Positions 21,601 through 29,452 of a stretch of DNA of 64,000 bases are shown one piece after another. The stretch is from CALMRE01 sp964412895. Its GTDB lineage: Bacteria; UBP6; UBA1177; JAKLFG01. The notes under the pieces are model-generated. The model did no database searches. It was not told where the DNA came from and saw nothing but the letters and a program-made list of their open reading frames with translations. Position numbers and translations under genes: made by a program. The number at the start of each line of letters is the position of its first letter. Position 1 is the stretch's first letter. The stretch lies in the NCBI GenBank assembly GCA_964412895.1, contig CAYPQK010000001.1, forward strand, positions 22,972-86,971, given 5' to 3'.

Positions 21601-24600
21601 CGGCGCTCGCCGAGGGCTTTGTCACGCTCTTTGTGCAGGCCCGCAACGGCGTCGGCACTTGGTCGGGCAGCGGGCTTTTCACCATCGAGATAGATATCAC
21701 CGCCCCGGCGGCGCCGACGGTGACCGGCATAACGCCCACCAGCAACACCCAGCCGACTTGGTCGTGGGACACCCCGACCGACGCGGTCGAGTTCCGTTAC
21801 AGCTACGACGAATCTTCGTGGACCGTTACGACGGCCAATTCTTTTACCCCGGGCAGTGCGCTGATCGACGACGCCTATACCCTTTATGTCCAAGCCCGCG
21901 ACGCGGTCGGCAATTGGTCGACGAGCGGATCGTTCGAGATCGTGGTGGACACCGAGGCGCCGGTCGCGCCGACGGTGACCGGTACCACGCCGACCAACGA
22001 CACGACGCCAACTTGGTCGTGGAATACCCCGGTCGGCGCGGTCAACTTCCGCTACAGCTACACCGATGGATCGGGCTGGACCGAAACAACCGGCACCAGC
22101 TACACCGCCGCCCCGGCCCTTACCGCCGGTACCTACACGCTCTATGTGCAGGCCGCCGACGCTACCGGTAACTGGTCGACGAGCGGCAGTTTCGCCATCA
22201 CGATAGACACCACCGCGCCGACGCTGGTTATCGGTGCGCCGTCGGCGACCGTTGCGAAGAACGGGACCGATGTGACCTATACCGTCACTTACTCCGGCGC
22301 CGACACCGTGACGCTGGCGAACGGCAACATCACGCTCAACGCGACCGGCGGCGCCTCGGGCTCCGTCGCAGTGACCGGCACCGGCACGGTGACCCGCACC
22401 GTGACGATATCGAACCTGACCGGGAACGGCACGCTCGGCATCAGCATCGCGGCCGGAACGGCGAGCGACACGGCGGGGAACACCGCCCTCGCGGCCGGTC
22501 CGTCGGCCACCTTCACGGTCGATAACACCGCGCCGACCGTGGTCATCGATCCGGTCAATGCCTGCACCCGCCGGACGACCGGCACGATCTCGTTCACCGT
22601 GACCGGCGCGACCACCACCACCTGCCGGTTCGACACCCCCGCCGGGCTCGGCACACCGGGCGCCTGCGGCGGCTCCTACGGATATACCCTCGTCGATGGC
22701 GACGGCACCTATACCCTCACCGTCACGGCGACCGACGATGCCGGCAACAGCGGCTCGGACGATGCCTTCTTCTCGCTCAACACCACCACGCCGACCGTCC
22801 AGTGGTTCCTGCCGGCCAGCGGCACCAGCTACAAGGCCGGTTCTGCGGTGCCGAGTTTCGTCTACCGCACCAAGAACCTCGAGGCGGGCGAAATGGTCGA
22901 GATCATAGATGCTGACACCGGACTTGCCTTGGCCAGCGGGATCACCGCCGGATCGCTCTGCAACGCGACCGAGGATGTCTCGATACCGCTCGATCTGCCC
23001 GACAAGTGCGGCACCTACAAACTCTACGCCAAGGTCAACGACGGCGTCGACTCCGTTGATCGCTACACCGATAATCTTACGGCACTTCCGGCGACCCAGC
23101 GTACCTACACCTTCGACCGCGACGAGCCGGTCATCTCCTCCTTCGTGGTGAATAACGACGCCGACAGCAACAATGTCCTCATCTCGACCGAGGATGCCGA
23201 CGGCATCGCGGGCAACGGGATGCAGGCCGATATCACCATCACGGTACAGGACGCCATCGACATCGGCCGCACCGTGACGCTCCGCAACAAGACGACCGGC
23301 AACACCTACACCGCGACGGTCGTGGGCGATAAAACCGCCACCTTCACCGGCATCACGATACCGGAAGGGATCAACTCCTTCGGCGCGACGCTGGTCGACT
23401 GCGGCGGCAACACCTCCGCCGAGAGCGCGAAGACCATCACCGTCGATACCACCCCGCCGAGCGTCCTGTTCCAAGGCCCGACCGGCGTGACGCCGGGCCA
23501 TCCGCTCTGGCTCACCTCGCGCGATGGCACCGTGGTCGGCGACGAACTGATCGGACAGGAGCTGAAGTTCAAGATAACGGGCGACTGGGATAACGCCACC
23601 CCGGTGGTCAAGCATTTCGTGTACGACTATGCCGATGCGCCCGTGGGTGCGGCCCATACCTATACCCTCGGCGAAATGGACATCGTCGGCACCGAGGTGA
23701 GCATCGACCTCGACGGCTCGGACGATCCCGCCGCGCCGCTCGCCTACAACAAACACAAGTTCGAGATCACCGTCGAGGACGCGAACGGCAACATCCGCGT
23801 CGCCTCGCGCACCTACGAGGGCGACCCCAAGATCCCGAACGCCGTCATTTCCTATCCGACCGACGAACTGGTACTCGATGTCACAAAAGATGAGGACGCG
23901 GTCGCGTCGGGCGTCCAGTTCACGCTGCACCTCGATCTGACCAAGCTCGCCACCCCGACCGGCACCGACTCGACCATCGATATCCTCGCGATACCGATAA
24001 CGGCGCTCGGCGGCACCGAGGATGGTACCCGCAGCCGCAAATCGTGGAACGGTTTCATCGCCGACACCGACGGCGCCGCTCAGACCTTCCCGAACGACGG
24101 CACCTTCCTGCGGCTCGGTGACGGCTTCTGGCGCCTGACGGTCAAGGTGACCGACGACCACCAGAATGTCTACGACACCGCTCTCCTGCCGGTCGCTCAA
24201 CAGATCGATGTCGATGTGGTGACCGATGTTGCCTCTTCGTCGCTCTATCTCAGTAACGATAAACTCATCAACGGTACCCAGACCGCCCCGACATGGCTCA
24301 ACAGCAACGACGGCGGTCCCACCTACGATCTGTATGTCGAGACCGATTCCCCGAACGGCACGAACAACGCCTGCATAAATGTCAACGCCGGAGGCGACAT
24401 CTGCGCTGATGTGGACGCCGGCCGTGCCGAATTCACCGCGGTGGCGCTCACCACCGGCGGGGTCGAGAACACCATCGTGTTGACGGTCAACAACGGCGTT
24501 GCGGTCGCGACCGACACCTACTATGTCCGCGCCGACAACACCGATCCGACGCTCGATCCGGCGACCGATGTCAATCCGGAGCCCTATGTCCACGGCGCCG

Positions 24601-26666
24601 GTATCTGGGAGATCGGCTACGGTTATGACGACGACATCGACCATGACACCACCGCGATACTCGAACTCGACGGCGCCTCGGTGAACCGGCTCATCTTCGT
24701 CATCGGCAACATCGAGGATGTGGCGGGCTACACGACCCACGGGACCGTCGTCCTGACCCCGGTCGACGCGATCGGCGGGACCACCACCGTCAATATCGCC
24801 GAGGACGGCGCCGACATGATGGCCGAATTCACGAACCTCACCTTCGAGGACAGCGTCATCGGCGGTCAGACCGACATCGAGATGCTGGTGACGATAACCG
24901 AACAGCCCTCCGGCAACACCTACACCAAAACGATCTTCGTCCATGTCAATCTGGAGAAACCCGAAGGTATCACCCCGACCGTGACCACCGATCCGGCCCG
25001 CGGCGAATCTTTCGTTCAGTGGAATGCCGTCGTCGGCAACAATTCGGCCTACGCCGGTGCGTTCCAGAACCGCGTGTACGAATATCAGGTGAAGTATGAA
25101 CAGTATGGCGGCGCCTGTTCGCTCGATGACAGCGAAAGTGCGTTCGACACCGGCGTCGCGATCACTCCGCTGGCCGACTTCTCGGTGGCCGATCCGTCGC
25201 TCAACGGCGATGATTTCGTCGCGCCCAAAGCGGCGGGCGAAGCGCAGAACTACATGTTCTACCTAAAGAAACGGTCGAATATCGCCCTCACCCAGACCGC
25301 CGACATCCACCGGAACGGCGATCCCTACTGCTTCGCGGTCCGCGCCAGCGACGGCATCTATGCGCAGGACGGCACGATACTTGTGACAAATACCTCGCCC
25401 ATCTTGTCTACCAATGTTGTGGATAAGGGAGCGATACAGTTGACCTCTAATGAGCTGATAGCAACGGCCGCGGGTGCCCATTCAACCATGAATATCAAGA
25501 ATATGGGCGACATCAACGGCGATACCAAGACCGATTTTGTCATTTCCGATTCGGGTCGGCAGAAAGCGTATGTGTTCATCAGCAACGCGGTAGGCGCTCC
25601 GACAAAACTGGAACTGGTCAATCCGGTGGATGTCGGTATCACCTCTTTCGGGTATCGTCTCGCCCTCGCCGACCTTAATGGTGATGGATTCACGGATGTT
25701 CTGGTAAGCGATGTCGGCACGAAGAGCATCCATATTTATTATGGTATAGCCAATTCGGTCAATACCGCTCGCGGCGATAAGATCACCTTTGTCGATACCA
25801 TATCCGACCTTTCTGGTATCGGCGATTTCAATGGCGACGGATGTCATGATCTTGTTGTCGGGCAGGCATCGTATGACGATCCGGGGAATGCGGCCCCCGG
25901 CGACCAGACGGGGCGGGCTTTCGTGGTTTATGGTGACGACAAAGGCGCCGCGGGAAAGACCTGCATCGGCGATTATACTACGCAGGTCGGCGTCTCTTAT
26001 CTCGGTTCAGCCGCCGGCGAACGGTTCGGATACAATGTCCGGAAAATCGGGAACATCAAGAACGAAATGAATGGCACCGTGCCCTACGGTTGTTTTGTCG
26101 GCGGACATTATGACAATGTCAATCCGGCATCCGCCAAGATCACTAAGGCCAAAGTGTTCTATGGTTCCGCTGCTCCGGTCGGCGGCAATATCACCTCCTA
26201 TGATGTCACCGTTAACGGTCTTGCTCAACTTCGCACCCTCTTCTTCGGGAAACTCAACGGTGACGATTTCTCCGATTTCGGCATCATTGACAGCGGTAAG
26301 ATAAAATTCTTCTACGGGTCGGCCGCCGGTACCGTTTTCCCGGGCGTATGGACCGAAGGGACCAATCAGATCACCCGTAGCGACATCATGGATGAAGTGG
26401 CGGGCGTCGAAAGCGGCGTGTGGGGATTGGGCAGTTCCGGATATGCCGAAGATATCAACGACGATGGGCTGACCGATTTCTTCATCAACGGAGAAAAGGA
26501 TCAGTATATGTATAGCGGGATGGGCACCTTCTTTACGATGCACCCCGCTCTCTATATGGGTCTTCCCATAGGGGCAGGCAGTTCACAGTCGACGATCCTT
26601 TCCTACGGACTGGTGGTGTGTAACCGCAACACCGATGCCGGTAATTGTATGTTGTATTATCGTTAA
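18609..26666 (+). CDS. Giant (2685-aa) surface lipoprotein with Ig-like repeats and a C-terminal FG-GAP propeller
   Basis: A predicted lipoprotein. GGGAG lies 7 nt before the ATG at 18609, and the signal peptide ends in LVVGGC. A short Cys module (DQCNADTDCKTGYACGDDKKC) follows. Then come Ig-like beta domains (about residues 40-690), seven tandem units of about 85 aa marked by TPTNDTTPxWSW, Y-R-Y-S and LFVQARDAxGNWS (about 690-1200), and further Ig-like domains with TVDTTxPxV linkers to about 2280. The last 390 residues hold FG-GAP-type calcium loops (DINGDTKTD, DLNGDGFTD, DFNGDGCHD, DINDDGLTD), six or seven blades. It is an extracellular adhesin- or scaffold-like protein. Only 14 nt separate its stop from the precursor peptide gene, so both probably share one transcript. 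Third-position GC drops visibly after about 25380. Confidence 0.82.
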   Translation: MKRIVVALIWIMFLSLVVGGCSTKDQCNADTDCKTGYACGDDKKCHEIQVALLFQDIADGQTLTVADDLDKSDEAIQINVTVAAQATAGSIKDGTAITLEVKSSAAETSDGDTVNGTAATATKSYAGILVNGFARFLNIPFAEGQHTVTAYLTLSPAIKVTATLTATYEQTDTLVMRYYKGGTTPTMLEGATLDDNDDLNKEAANFQVKMEAVTTGYADGQVVEIFIEGYSITWAPAIIEDGVASFPSFVVPIWADIVMRVKVADVEDTLAFSAVSAESCGFALDIQNNDRFGMADDTSAGLSGLQKMLTISDVTLCSTGSEIEIYIDGVPGTDEPDETLTLGAASVQQSITLPESANQTDTRTVTVVMKDDDSSATGQMTVTGLFVDITAPTLSVTAPLDNTTLTPVDDTNTSLEGVQIAVTGSASDSLSDEVTVEVRDGTTLLGDTTGTGDYSVDDVSFTATNEALTLAVTARDAIGNETVVEVPLKVYVNDPVIAFQTICARTPVMNMQLSSADDGDQLAGGVQCAVIVRTTDIESASTEVSLNINDEDPIVETIGTGGLTLFDMVTLPDGEDSLTARVMHLGTAYQTGITVQVDATLPVVTLTLTPTVDGGFAQSVDADFAFSCSEADCEYSYRIDSGALSAYATTATAEYTALAEGLHTFAVQARDPFGNVGDLTVFNWTIDHTAPAAPTVTGVTPTNDTTPEWSWNTPTGTVEFRYSTDQTNWTTTAVTAFTPAPALAEGDQILYVQGRDAAGNWSASGSFTITIDTTALSAPVVSGTTPTNDTTPKWSWDAITDAVEYRYSYTDGSGWTTTADNFFIPVTALTAGDHTLFVQARDAAENWSDSGWFTITIDLTAPAAPEVLGTTPTNDTTPNWSWIPVADAVNYRYSYDEMTWTETVDTTFTPTTQLAAGTYTLFVQAQDAAGNWSLSGSKEVVIDLSTPNAPVVTGVTPTTDTTPTWSWGAVTDAVEYRYSYTDGSGWATTTALSFTPSAALAEGFVTLFVQARNGVGTWSGSGLFTIEIDITAPAAPTVTGITPTSNTQPTWSWDTPTDAVEFRYSYDESSWTVTTANSFTPGSALIDDAYTLYVQARDAVGNWSTSGSFEIVVDTEAPVAPTVTGTTPTNDTTPTWSWNTPVGAVNFRYSYTDGSGWTETTGTSYTAAPALTAGTYTLYVQAADATGNWSTSGSFAITIDTTAPTLVIGAPSATVAKNGTDVTYTVTYSGADTVTLANGNITLNATGGASGSVAVTGTGTVTRTVTISNLTGNGTLGISIAAGTASDTAGNTALAAGPSATFTVDNTAPTVVIDPVNACTRRTTGTISFTVTGATTTTCRFDTPAGLGTPGACGGSYGYTLVDGDGTYTLTVTATDDAGNSGSDDAFFSLNTTTPTVQWFLPASGTSYKAGSAVPSFVYRTKNLEAGEMVEIIDADTGLALASGITAGSLCNATEDVSIPLDLPDKCGTYKLYAKVNDGVDSVDRYTDNLTALPATQRTYTFDRDEPVISSFVVNNDADSNNVLISTEDADGIAGNGMQADITITVQDAIDIGRTVTLRNKTTGNTYTATVVGDKTATFTGITIPEGINSFGATLVDCGGNTSAESAKTITVDTTPPSVLFQGPTGVTPGHPLWLTSRDGTVVGDELIGQELKFKITGDWDNATPVVKHFVYDYADAPVGAAHTYTLGEMDIVGTEVSIDLDGSDDPAAPLAYNKHKFEITVEDANGNIRVASRTYEGDPKIPNAVISYPTDELVLDVTKDEDAVASGVQFTLHLDLTKLATPTGTDSTIDILAIPITALGGTEDGTRSRKSWNGFIADTDGAAQTFPNDGTFLRLGDGFWRLTVKVTDDHQNVYDTALLPVAQQIDVDVVTDVASSSLYLSNDKLINGTQTAPTWLNSNDGGPTYDLYVETDSPNGTNNACINVNAGGDICADVDAGRAEFTAVALTTGGVENTIVLTVNNGVAVATDTYYVRADNTDPTLDPATDVNPEPYVHGAGIWEIGYGYDDDIDHDTTAILELDGASVNRLIFVIGNIEDVAGYTTHGTVVLTPVDAIGGTTTVNIAEDGADMMAEFTNLTFEDSVIGGQTDIEMLVTITEQPSGNTYTKTIFVHVNLEKPEGITPTVTTDPARGESFVQWNAVVGNNSAYAGAFQNRVYEYQVKYEQYGGACSLDDSESAFDTGVAITPLADFSVADPSLNGDDFVAPKAAGEAQNYMFYLKKRSNIALTQTADIHRNGDPYCFAVRASDGIYAQDGTILVTNTSPILSTNVVDKGAIQLTSNELIATAAGAHSTMNIKNMGDINGDTKTDFVISDSGRQKAYVFISNAVGAPTKLELVNPVDVGITSFGYRLALADLNGDGFTDVLVSDVGTKSIHIYYGIANSVNTARGDKITFVDTISDLSGIGDFNGDGCHDLVVGQASYDDPGNAAPGDQTGRAFVVYGDDKGAAGKTCIGDYTTQVGVSYLGSAAGERFGYNVRKIGNIKNEMNGTVPYGCFVGGHYDNVNPASAKITKAKVFYGSAAPVGGNITSYDVTVNGLAQLRTLFFGKLNGDDFSDFGIIDSGKIKFFYGSAAGTVFPGVWTEGTNQITRSDIMDEVAGVESGVWGLGSSGYAEDINDDGLTDFFINGEKDQYMYSGMGTFFTMHPALYMGLPIGAGSSQSTILSYGLVVCNRNTDAGNCMLYYR
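20680..22215 (+). repeat. Tandem Ig/FN3-like coding repeats in the giant lipoprotein
   Basis: Units of about 250-260 bases, each encoding a domain with the consensus APxxPTVTGxTPTNDTTPxW, then SWxxPxDAVxYRYSY and LxVQARDAxGNWSxSG. Seven units are recognisable; the last two diverge. They arose by tandem duplication and are a likely site of copy-number change. Confidence 0.8.
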
Positions 26667-26680
26667 ATCGGGAGGAACTG

Positions 26681-26809
26681 ATGTATAAGAAGCCTTGCGT
26701 CCTGGAAGAAAAGACCATAGAAAAAAGGATCCTTTTCGCCTGCACCCTTGATACGCCGGAAGACGAGTTCTGCGTAGACAGCATTTCTACCGCCGGCAGT
26801 CAAGGCTGA
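26681..26809 (+). CDS. Putative RiPP precursor peptide 1 (42 aa)
   Basis: A small gene with a strong GGAGG site 5 nt before the ATG, 14 nt after the giant lipoprotein stop and 19 nt before the S26 peptidase gene. The product starts MYKKPCVLEEKTIEKRILFA and continues Cys21, then a hydrophilic acidic stretch with Cys31 and a Ser/Ala/Gly-rich end (STAGSQG). Residues 2-21 match residues 7-26 of the second peptide at 29272: Tyr, Lys-Pro, Glu-Glu, Glu-Lys and Leu-Phe-Ala-Cys are shared. Tyr-x-x-Pro near the N-terminus resembles the leader motif (YxxPxL) bound by RRE proteins in lasso peptide systems. The position at the head of peptidase, radical SAM and kinase-like genes supports a precursor role. 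The modification is unknown. Confidence 0.75.
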   Translation: MYKKPCVLEEKTIEKRILFACTLDTPEDEFCVDSISTAGSQG

Positions 26810-26828
26810 ACGACTCAGCTTTTCTTCT

Positions 26829-27272
26829 ATGAATAATTTTTCCATCGACGAACTCATTGCAACCTTCTCTACCGATGGCGGTCTCGGCGTGGTGCTGTTC
26901 GGCGCACAGAACTCCATGCTGCCTTCCATTCGCCCCGGAGAACTCATCCACATCGCGCCGGTGGATCGCGACCGTCTGCGTTCCGGCGATGTGGTGGTCT
27001 TCCGCACCGGCGAAGTGCTCGTGGCGCACCGGCTCGTCTGGAAACGCGGCTTCGTCGCGCGGACCAAGGGCGACAACAATCCCTATTGCGACCCAGCCAT
27101 ACCGGTGTTCGACATCGTCGGCGTGGTCGAAGGAAAGAAGTCGCGGTGGGCGTTCTGCTACTATCTCGTGCGGAACCGGCTTCGCCACTACACGCCCCGT
27201 CCGGCGCGACTGCTGTTCTCGGAGTTGAAGAATAAACTGCTCGGCCGGAAACGGTGGATGGAACACCTATGA
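26829..27272 (+). CDS. Soluble S24/S26 signal-peptidase-like protease, probable leader peptidase
   Basis: A 147-aa protein with the signal peptidase core but no membrane helix. QNSMLPSIRPGE carries the Ser nucleophile (Ser29) in the SMxP box. GDVVVFRTGEVLVAHRLV has His67 where bacterial LepB has Lys, the SipW/archaeal-type Ser-His arrangement. TKGDNN (79-84) matches the conserved SGDxxN box. Such stand-alone S24/S26 proteins occur next to PqqD and radical SAM genes in RiPP clusters. Removing the leader of the neighbouring peptides is the likely job, though this is inferred. There is no clear ribosome site, so translation may be coupled to the peptide gene. The stop overlaps the next start in ATGA. 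Confidence 0.82.
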   Translation: MNNFSIDELIATFSTDGGLGVVLFGAQNSMLPSIRPGELIHIAPVDRDRLRSGDVVVFRTGEVLVAHRLVWKRGFVARTKGDNNPYCDPAIPVFDIVGVVEGKKSRWAFCYYLVRNRLRHYTPRPARLLFSELKNKLLGRKRWMEHL

Positions 27273-28282
27273 CCATCAAACGCCCCGGCATCCTTTTCGA
27301 GGTGGCGGACCGCTGCGATGCGCGGTGTCTGCACTGTTACCAGCCGCGGGAATGCGCTCACCGGCTCATGTCGCTCGCCGAGATCGAACGGGTGCTCGAC
27401 ATCCTTGCCGATAACGAATATCTCGATGTCACCTTCAGCGGCTACGAGCCGTTCACCAATCCCGACCTGTTCAAGATCATCGAGGCGGCCCGCAAGCGCC
27501 GGTTCTTCGTCAATCTCAAGACCAACGGTCTCCATCTCACCGCCGACAATGTCGCGCGGCTGAAGGCGCTCCATATCGGCACGGTCCATGTCTCCCTCTA
27601 TTCGCCCGACCGCGATGAACACGACCGCGCCGCCGGTGTCCCCGGGGCGTACGACCGTATCATGACCGGCCTCGACCTTCTGCGTGAGGCAGGCATAAAG
27701 GCCATGCTTGCCGCGCCGCTTTTGCATCCGCTCCCCGATCTCGCGCGGCTCACCGCCTTTGCCAAAGAGCGCGATCTGCAGCTGGTCATCGACTACGGTT
27801 TGTTCAGTTCGTTCGACAAACGGCCCGAAGTCGAGGCGGTGAAGCTGACCGAAGCGGAGCTTGAGACGGCGATCCGTTTTCAGTACGGCATAGAAGGCGA
27901 CGAGATGAATTTCTATGCGCCGAAGGAGGCTTCGTTCCTTTGCCACTACGGTGATCCTTCCACTTTCCGCATAGACTGCGCGGGCGGCATTTATGCCTGC
28001 GGCAAATGCACCGTGCCGCTCGGCAACCTGCTGACCGACGATTTTGCCGCGTTGGTGCAGAGGGCGGCGGCGGAACGGCCGCGCATCATCCGCGACCGGG
28101 AATGCAACGACTGCGACCTGTTCCCGTACTGTAGCCCCTGTCCCGCCGAAGCGTTATTGGACGGCGGCTTTCTCTGCGGCTGTTCGGCGGTACGCAAACG
28201 GATCGCCCAGATCAAGCGCCGGATCGGCAGCGCAGGAACAAAAAGGACCGGCGATGCCGCGGAGGGTCCGTGTCAGGTTTGA
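27269..28282 (+). CDS. Radical SAM/SPASM peptide maturase
   Basis: A 337-aa radical SAM enzyme. CDARCLHC (Cys16, Cys20, Cys23) binds the [4Fe-4S] cluster that cleaves SAM, and FSGYEPFTNPDLF is the GGEP-equivalent loop. NLKTNG and VHVSLYS mark later strands of the barrel. The C-terminal SPASM region has Cys237, Cys244 and Cys247 (IDCAGGIYACGKC), then Cys279, Cys282, Cys288, Cys291, Cys303 and Cys305, enough for auxiliary clusters. Enzymes of this type make thioether or C-C crosslinks in peptides. The ATG at 27269 overlaps the peptidase stop by 4 nt. Its probable substrates are the peptides at 26681 and 29272, presented by the PqqD-like protein at 18255. Confidence 0.9.
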   Translation: MTIKRPGILFEVADRCDARCLHCYQPRECAHRLMSLAEIERVLDILADNEYLDVTFSGYEPFTNPDLFKIIEAARKRRFFVNLKTNGLHLTADNVARLKALHIGTVHVSLYSPDRDEHDRAAGVPGAYDRIMTGLDLLREAGIKAMLAAPLLHPLPDLARLTAFAKERDLQLVIDYGLFSSFDKRPEVEAVKLTEAELETAIRFQYGIEGDEMNFYAPKEASFLCHYGDPSTFRIDCAGGIYACGKCTVPLGNLLTDDFAALVQRAAAERPRIIRDRECNDCDLFPYCSPCPAEALLDGGFLCGCSAVRKRIAQIKRRIGSAGTKRTGDAAEGPCQV

Positions 28283-29022
28283 AGACCCGCTGTTTTTCGA
28301 TAGCAGGCTATCTCCTGAATATATCGTATGCCCCCCGGATGATCTTTCCCGCGCCGTTCCGGTTGTTTGAGACCGCAACACCGAATGAACTTCTTCTTCC
28401 TATAACCACCCAAGAACATTCCGATATCAACGACATTCGACGAGTCAACGGCGCATGGCGGATATCACGGCACCGGCCGTACCTCTATCTGCCCAAAGTG
28501 CTGGCCTACGAAGGCTTCGAGCGCGAGGAACTGTTCCTGCTCGTCCATTCCTGCTTTCTTGTTGATCGAGGGGGATGGAGCCATCTCTTTCTCGCCACTT
28601 CGGGGACCGGGAAGAGTACGTTGGCCCGCAAGATGCGCGGCCTCATGACCGGCGGCAACGACGAGACCAATGTCCTCTGCCGTCGCGCCGGTATTCTTTA
28701 CGGTTATTCGACCCCCTTCTACACGATATCGAAGCTCAAGAACGCCGTCATCTCCAATATCTCCGCGCCGCTCAAACGGGTCTATCTCCTGCGCAAGACC
28801 GAAGAGCCGTCGCGTATCGGTGAGCCGGTCGCCGGAGATGTACTGTGGCGCTATCTGGTCGAGGGACAGGTGAGCACACCGTACAGTAAACGCGAATATT
28901 TTTCCGCCTACCACCGCATGGTGAACGACCTCTGCGACTGCCACCCCGTCCATCCTTTCCATCACAACTTGACCGATCCGCCCGAACGGATCGCGGCGCT
29001 CCTCGAAAGCGGCGACCGGTAA
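28270..29022 (+). CDS. HprK-like P-loop protein of the RiPP operon
   Basis: A 250-aa P-loop protein. ATSGTGKSTLARKM (Walker A, residues 109-122) is followed by GGNDETNVLCRRAGILYGYSTPF, which resembles the Walker B and substrate region of HPr kinase-related proteins (DD, then G-x-P-F). The N-terminal 90 residues lack the HprK N-domain. HprK-related kinases recur in lasso peptide and PqqD/radical SAM clusters, where some phosphorylate the peptide; that role is possible here but not proven. The start is a GTG with GGAGGG just upstream, overlapping the radical SAM gene end by 13 nt. This is the last gene of the operon. Confidence 0.72.
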   Translation: MSGLKTRCFSIAGYLLNISYAPRMIFPAPFRLFETATPNELLLPITTQEHSDINDIRRVNGAWRISRHRPYLYLPKVLAYEGFEREELFLLVHSCFLVDRGGWSHLFLATSGTGKSTLARKMRGLMTGGNDETNVLCRRAGILYGYSTPFYTISKLKNAVISNISAPLKRVYLLRKTEEPSRIGEPVAGDVLWRYLVEGQVSTPYSKREYFSAYHRMVNDLCDCHPVHPFHHNLTDPPERIAALLESGDR

Positions 29023-29042
29023 AACATACTAAAAGAATCGTT

Positions 29043-29088
29043 AGTAGGCCCCGGCCTACTTGTTGTCGATAGGCGTCGGCCTACAAGT
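29043..29088 (+). repeat. Palindromic intergenic element (GTAGGCC / GGCCTAC)
   Basis: An 18-nt perfect palindrome, AGTAGGCC-CC-GGCCTACT (29043-29060), is followed by TAGGC-GTCG-GCCTA (29070-29083). CGGCCTAC occurs twice, 25 nt apart. The half-site resembles the GTAGG/CCTAC arms found before 31411, 43902 and 47489. It may be an operator or the end of the RiPP operon transcript; a T-run starts 10 nt later. The rest of the AT-rich gap 29023-29271 holds only the promoter at 29202. Confidence 0.5.
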
Positions 29089-29201
29089 GTTGCTTTTTTG
29101 ATTGCGGAGATTACTTCTTAGAATCATAGAGCTTTTCTATTAAAGATCATCAAGGATGTTTATTTGCAGAGTATTTTCAAGCTGTTATAACATTTTTTCT
29201 G

Positions 29202-29230
29202 TTGACAAAGTTCCCTTACGAGGATATGCT
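29202..29230 (+). promoter_or_regulatory. Sigma70-type promoter of precursor peptide 2
   Basis: TTGACA (29202-29207), a 17-nt spacer and TATGCT (29225-29230), with the first ATG 41 nt after the -10. It lies in an AT-rich stretch and gives the second peptide expression independent of the maturase operon. Confidence 0.75.
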
Positions 29231-29271
29231 TGCGCTGTTTTGTTTGTTGAAAAAAGATATTTTTTGAAATC

Positions 29272-29421
29272 ATGATGAATTCTCGCGGCTACGAAAAACC
29301 GGTTATAATTGAAGAACTCGTACTGGAAAAAGAACTTCTCTTTGCCTGCCTTTTTCATAACCGGAATCAGTGCGAACCTATCTGCCGCAACCCCGGGCAA
29401 AGCGCTGGGGAGCCTTGTTGA
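29272..29421 (+). CDS. Putative RiPP precursor peptide 2 (49 aa)
   Basis: A small gene downstream of the RiPP operon with its own promoter. Two ATG codons lie in tandem (29272 and 29275); neither has a good Shine-Dalgarno site. The product has GYEKPVIIEELVLEKELLFA as leader, aligned without gaps to residues 1-20 of peptide 1, then Cys26. The core differs completely from peptide 1 and contains Cys34, Cys38 and the C-terminal Cys49, with Asn, Pro and Gly residues between. A conserved leader with a variable, Cys-bearing core is the expected signature of two substrates of one maturase. No database family is recognised. Confidence 0.72.
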   Translation: MMNSRGYEKPVIIEELVLEKELLFACLFHNRNQCEPICRNPGQSAGEPC

Positions 29422-29452
29422 CACCGTCGAACACCGGTAACCTCCGCTCTTC

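Noticed and set aside
21504..24944. Long open frame on the minus strand within the giant lipoprotein gene
   Set aside because: It mirrors the tandem repeats of the sense gene, and its Arg/Asp/Val-rich product has no domain or ribosome site.
29156..29275. A 39-codon frame starting ATGTTTATTTGC before precursor peptide 2
   Set aside because: It overlaps the promoter and start of peptide 2, has a ribosome site too close to the ATG and shares no leader motif.
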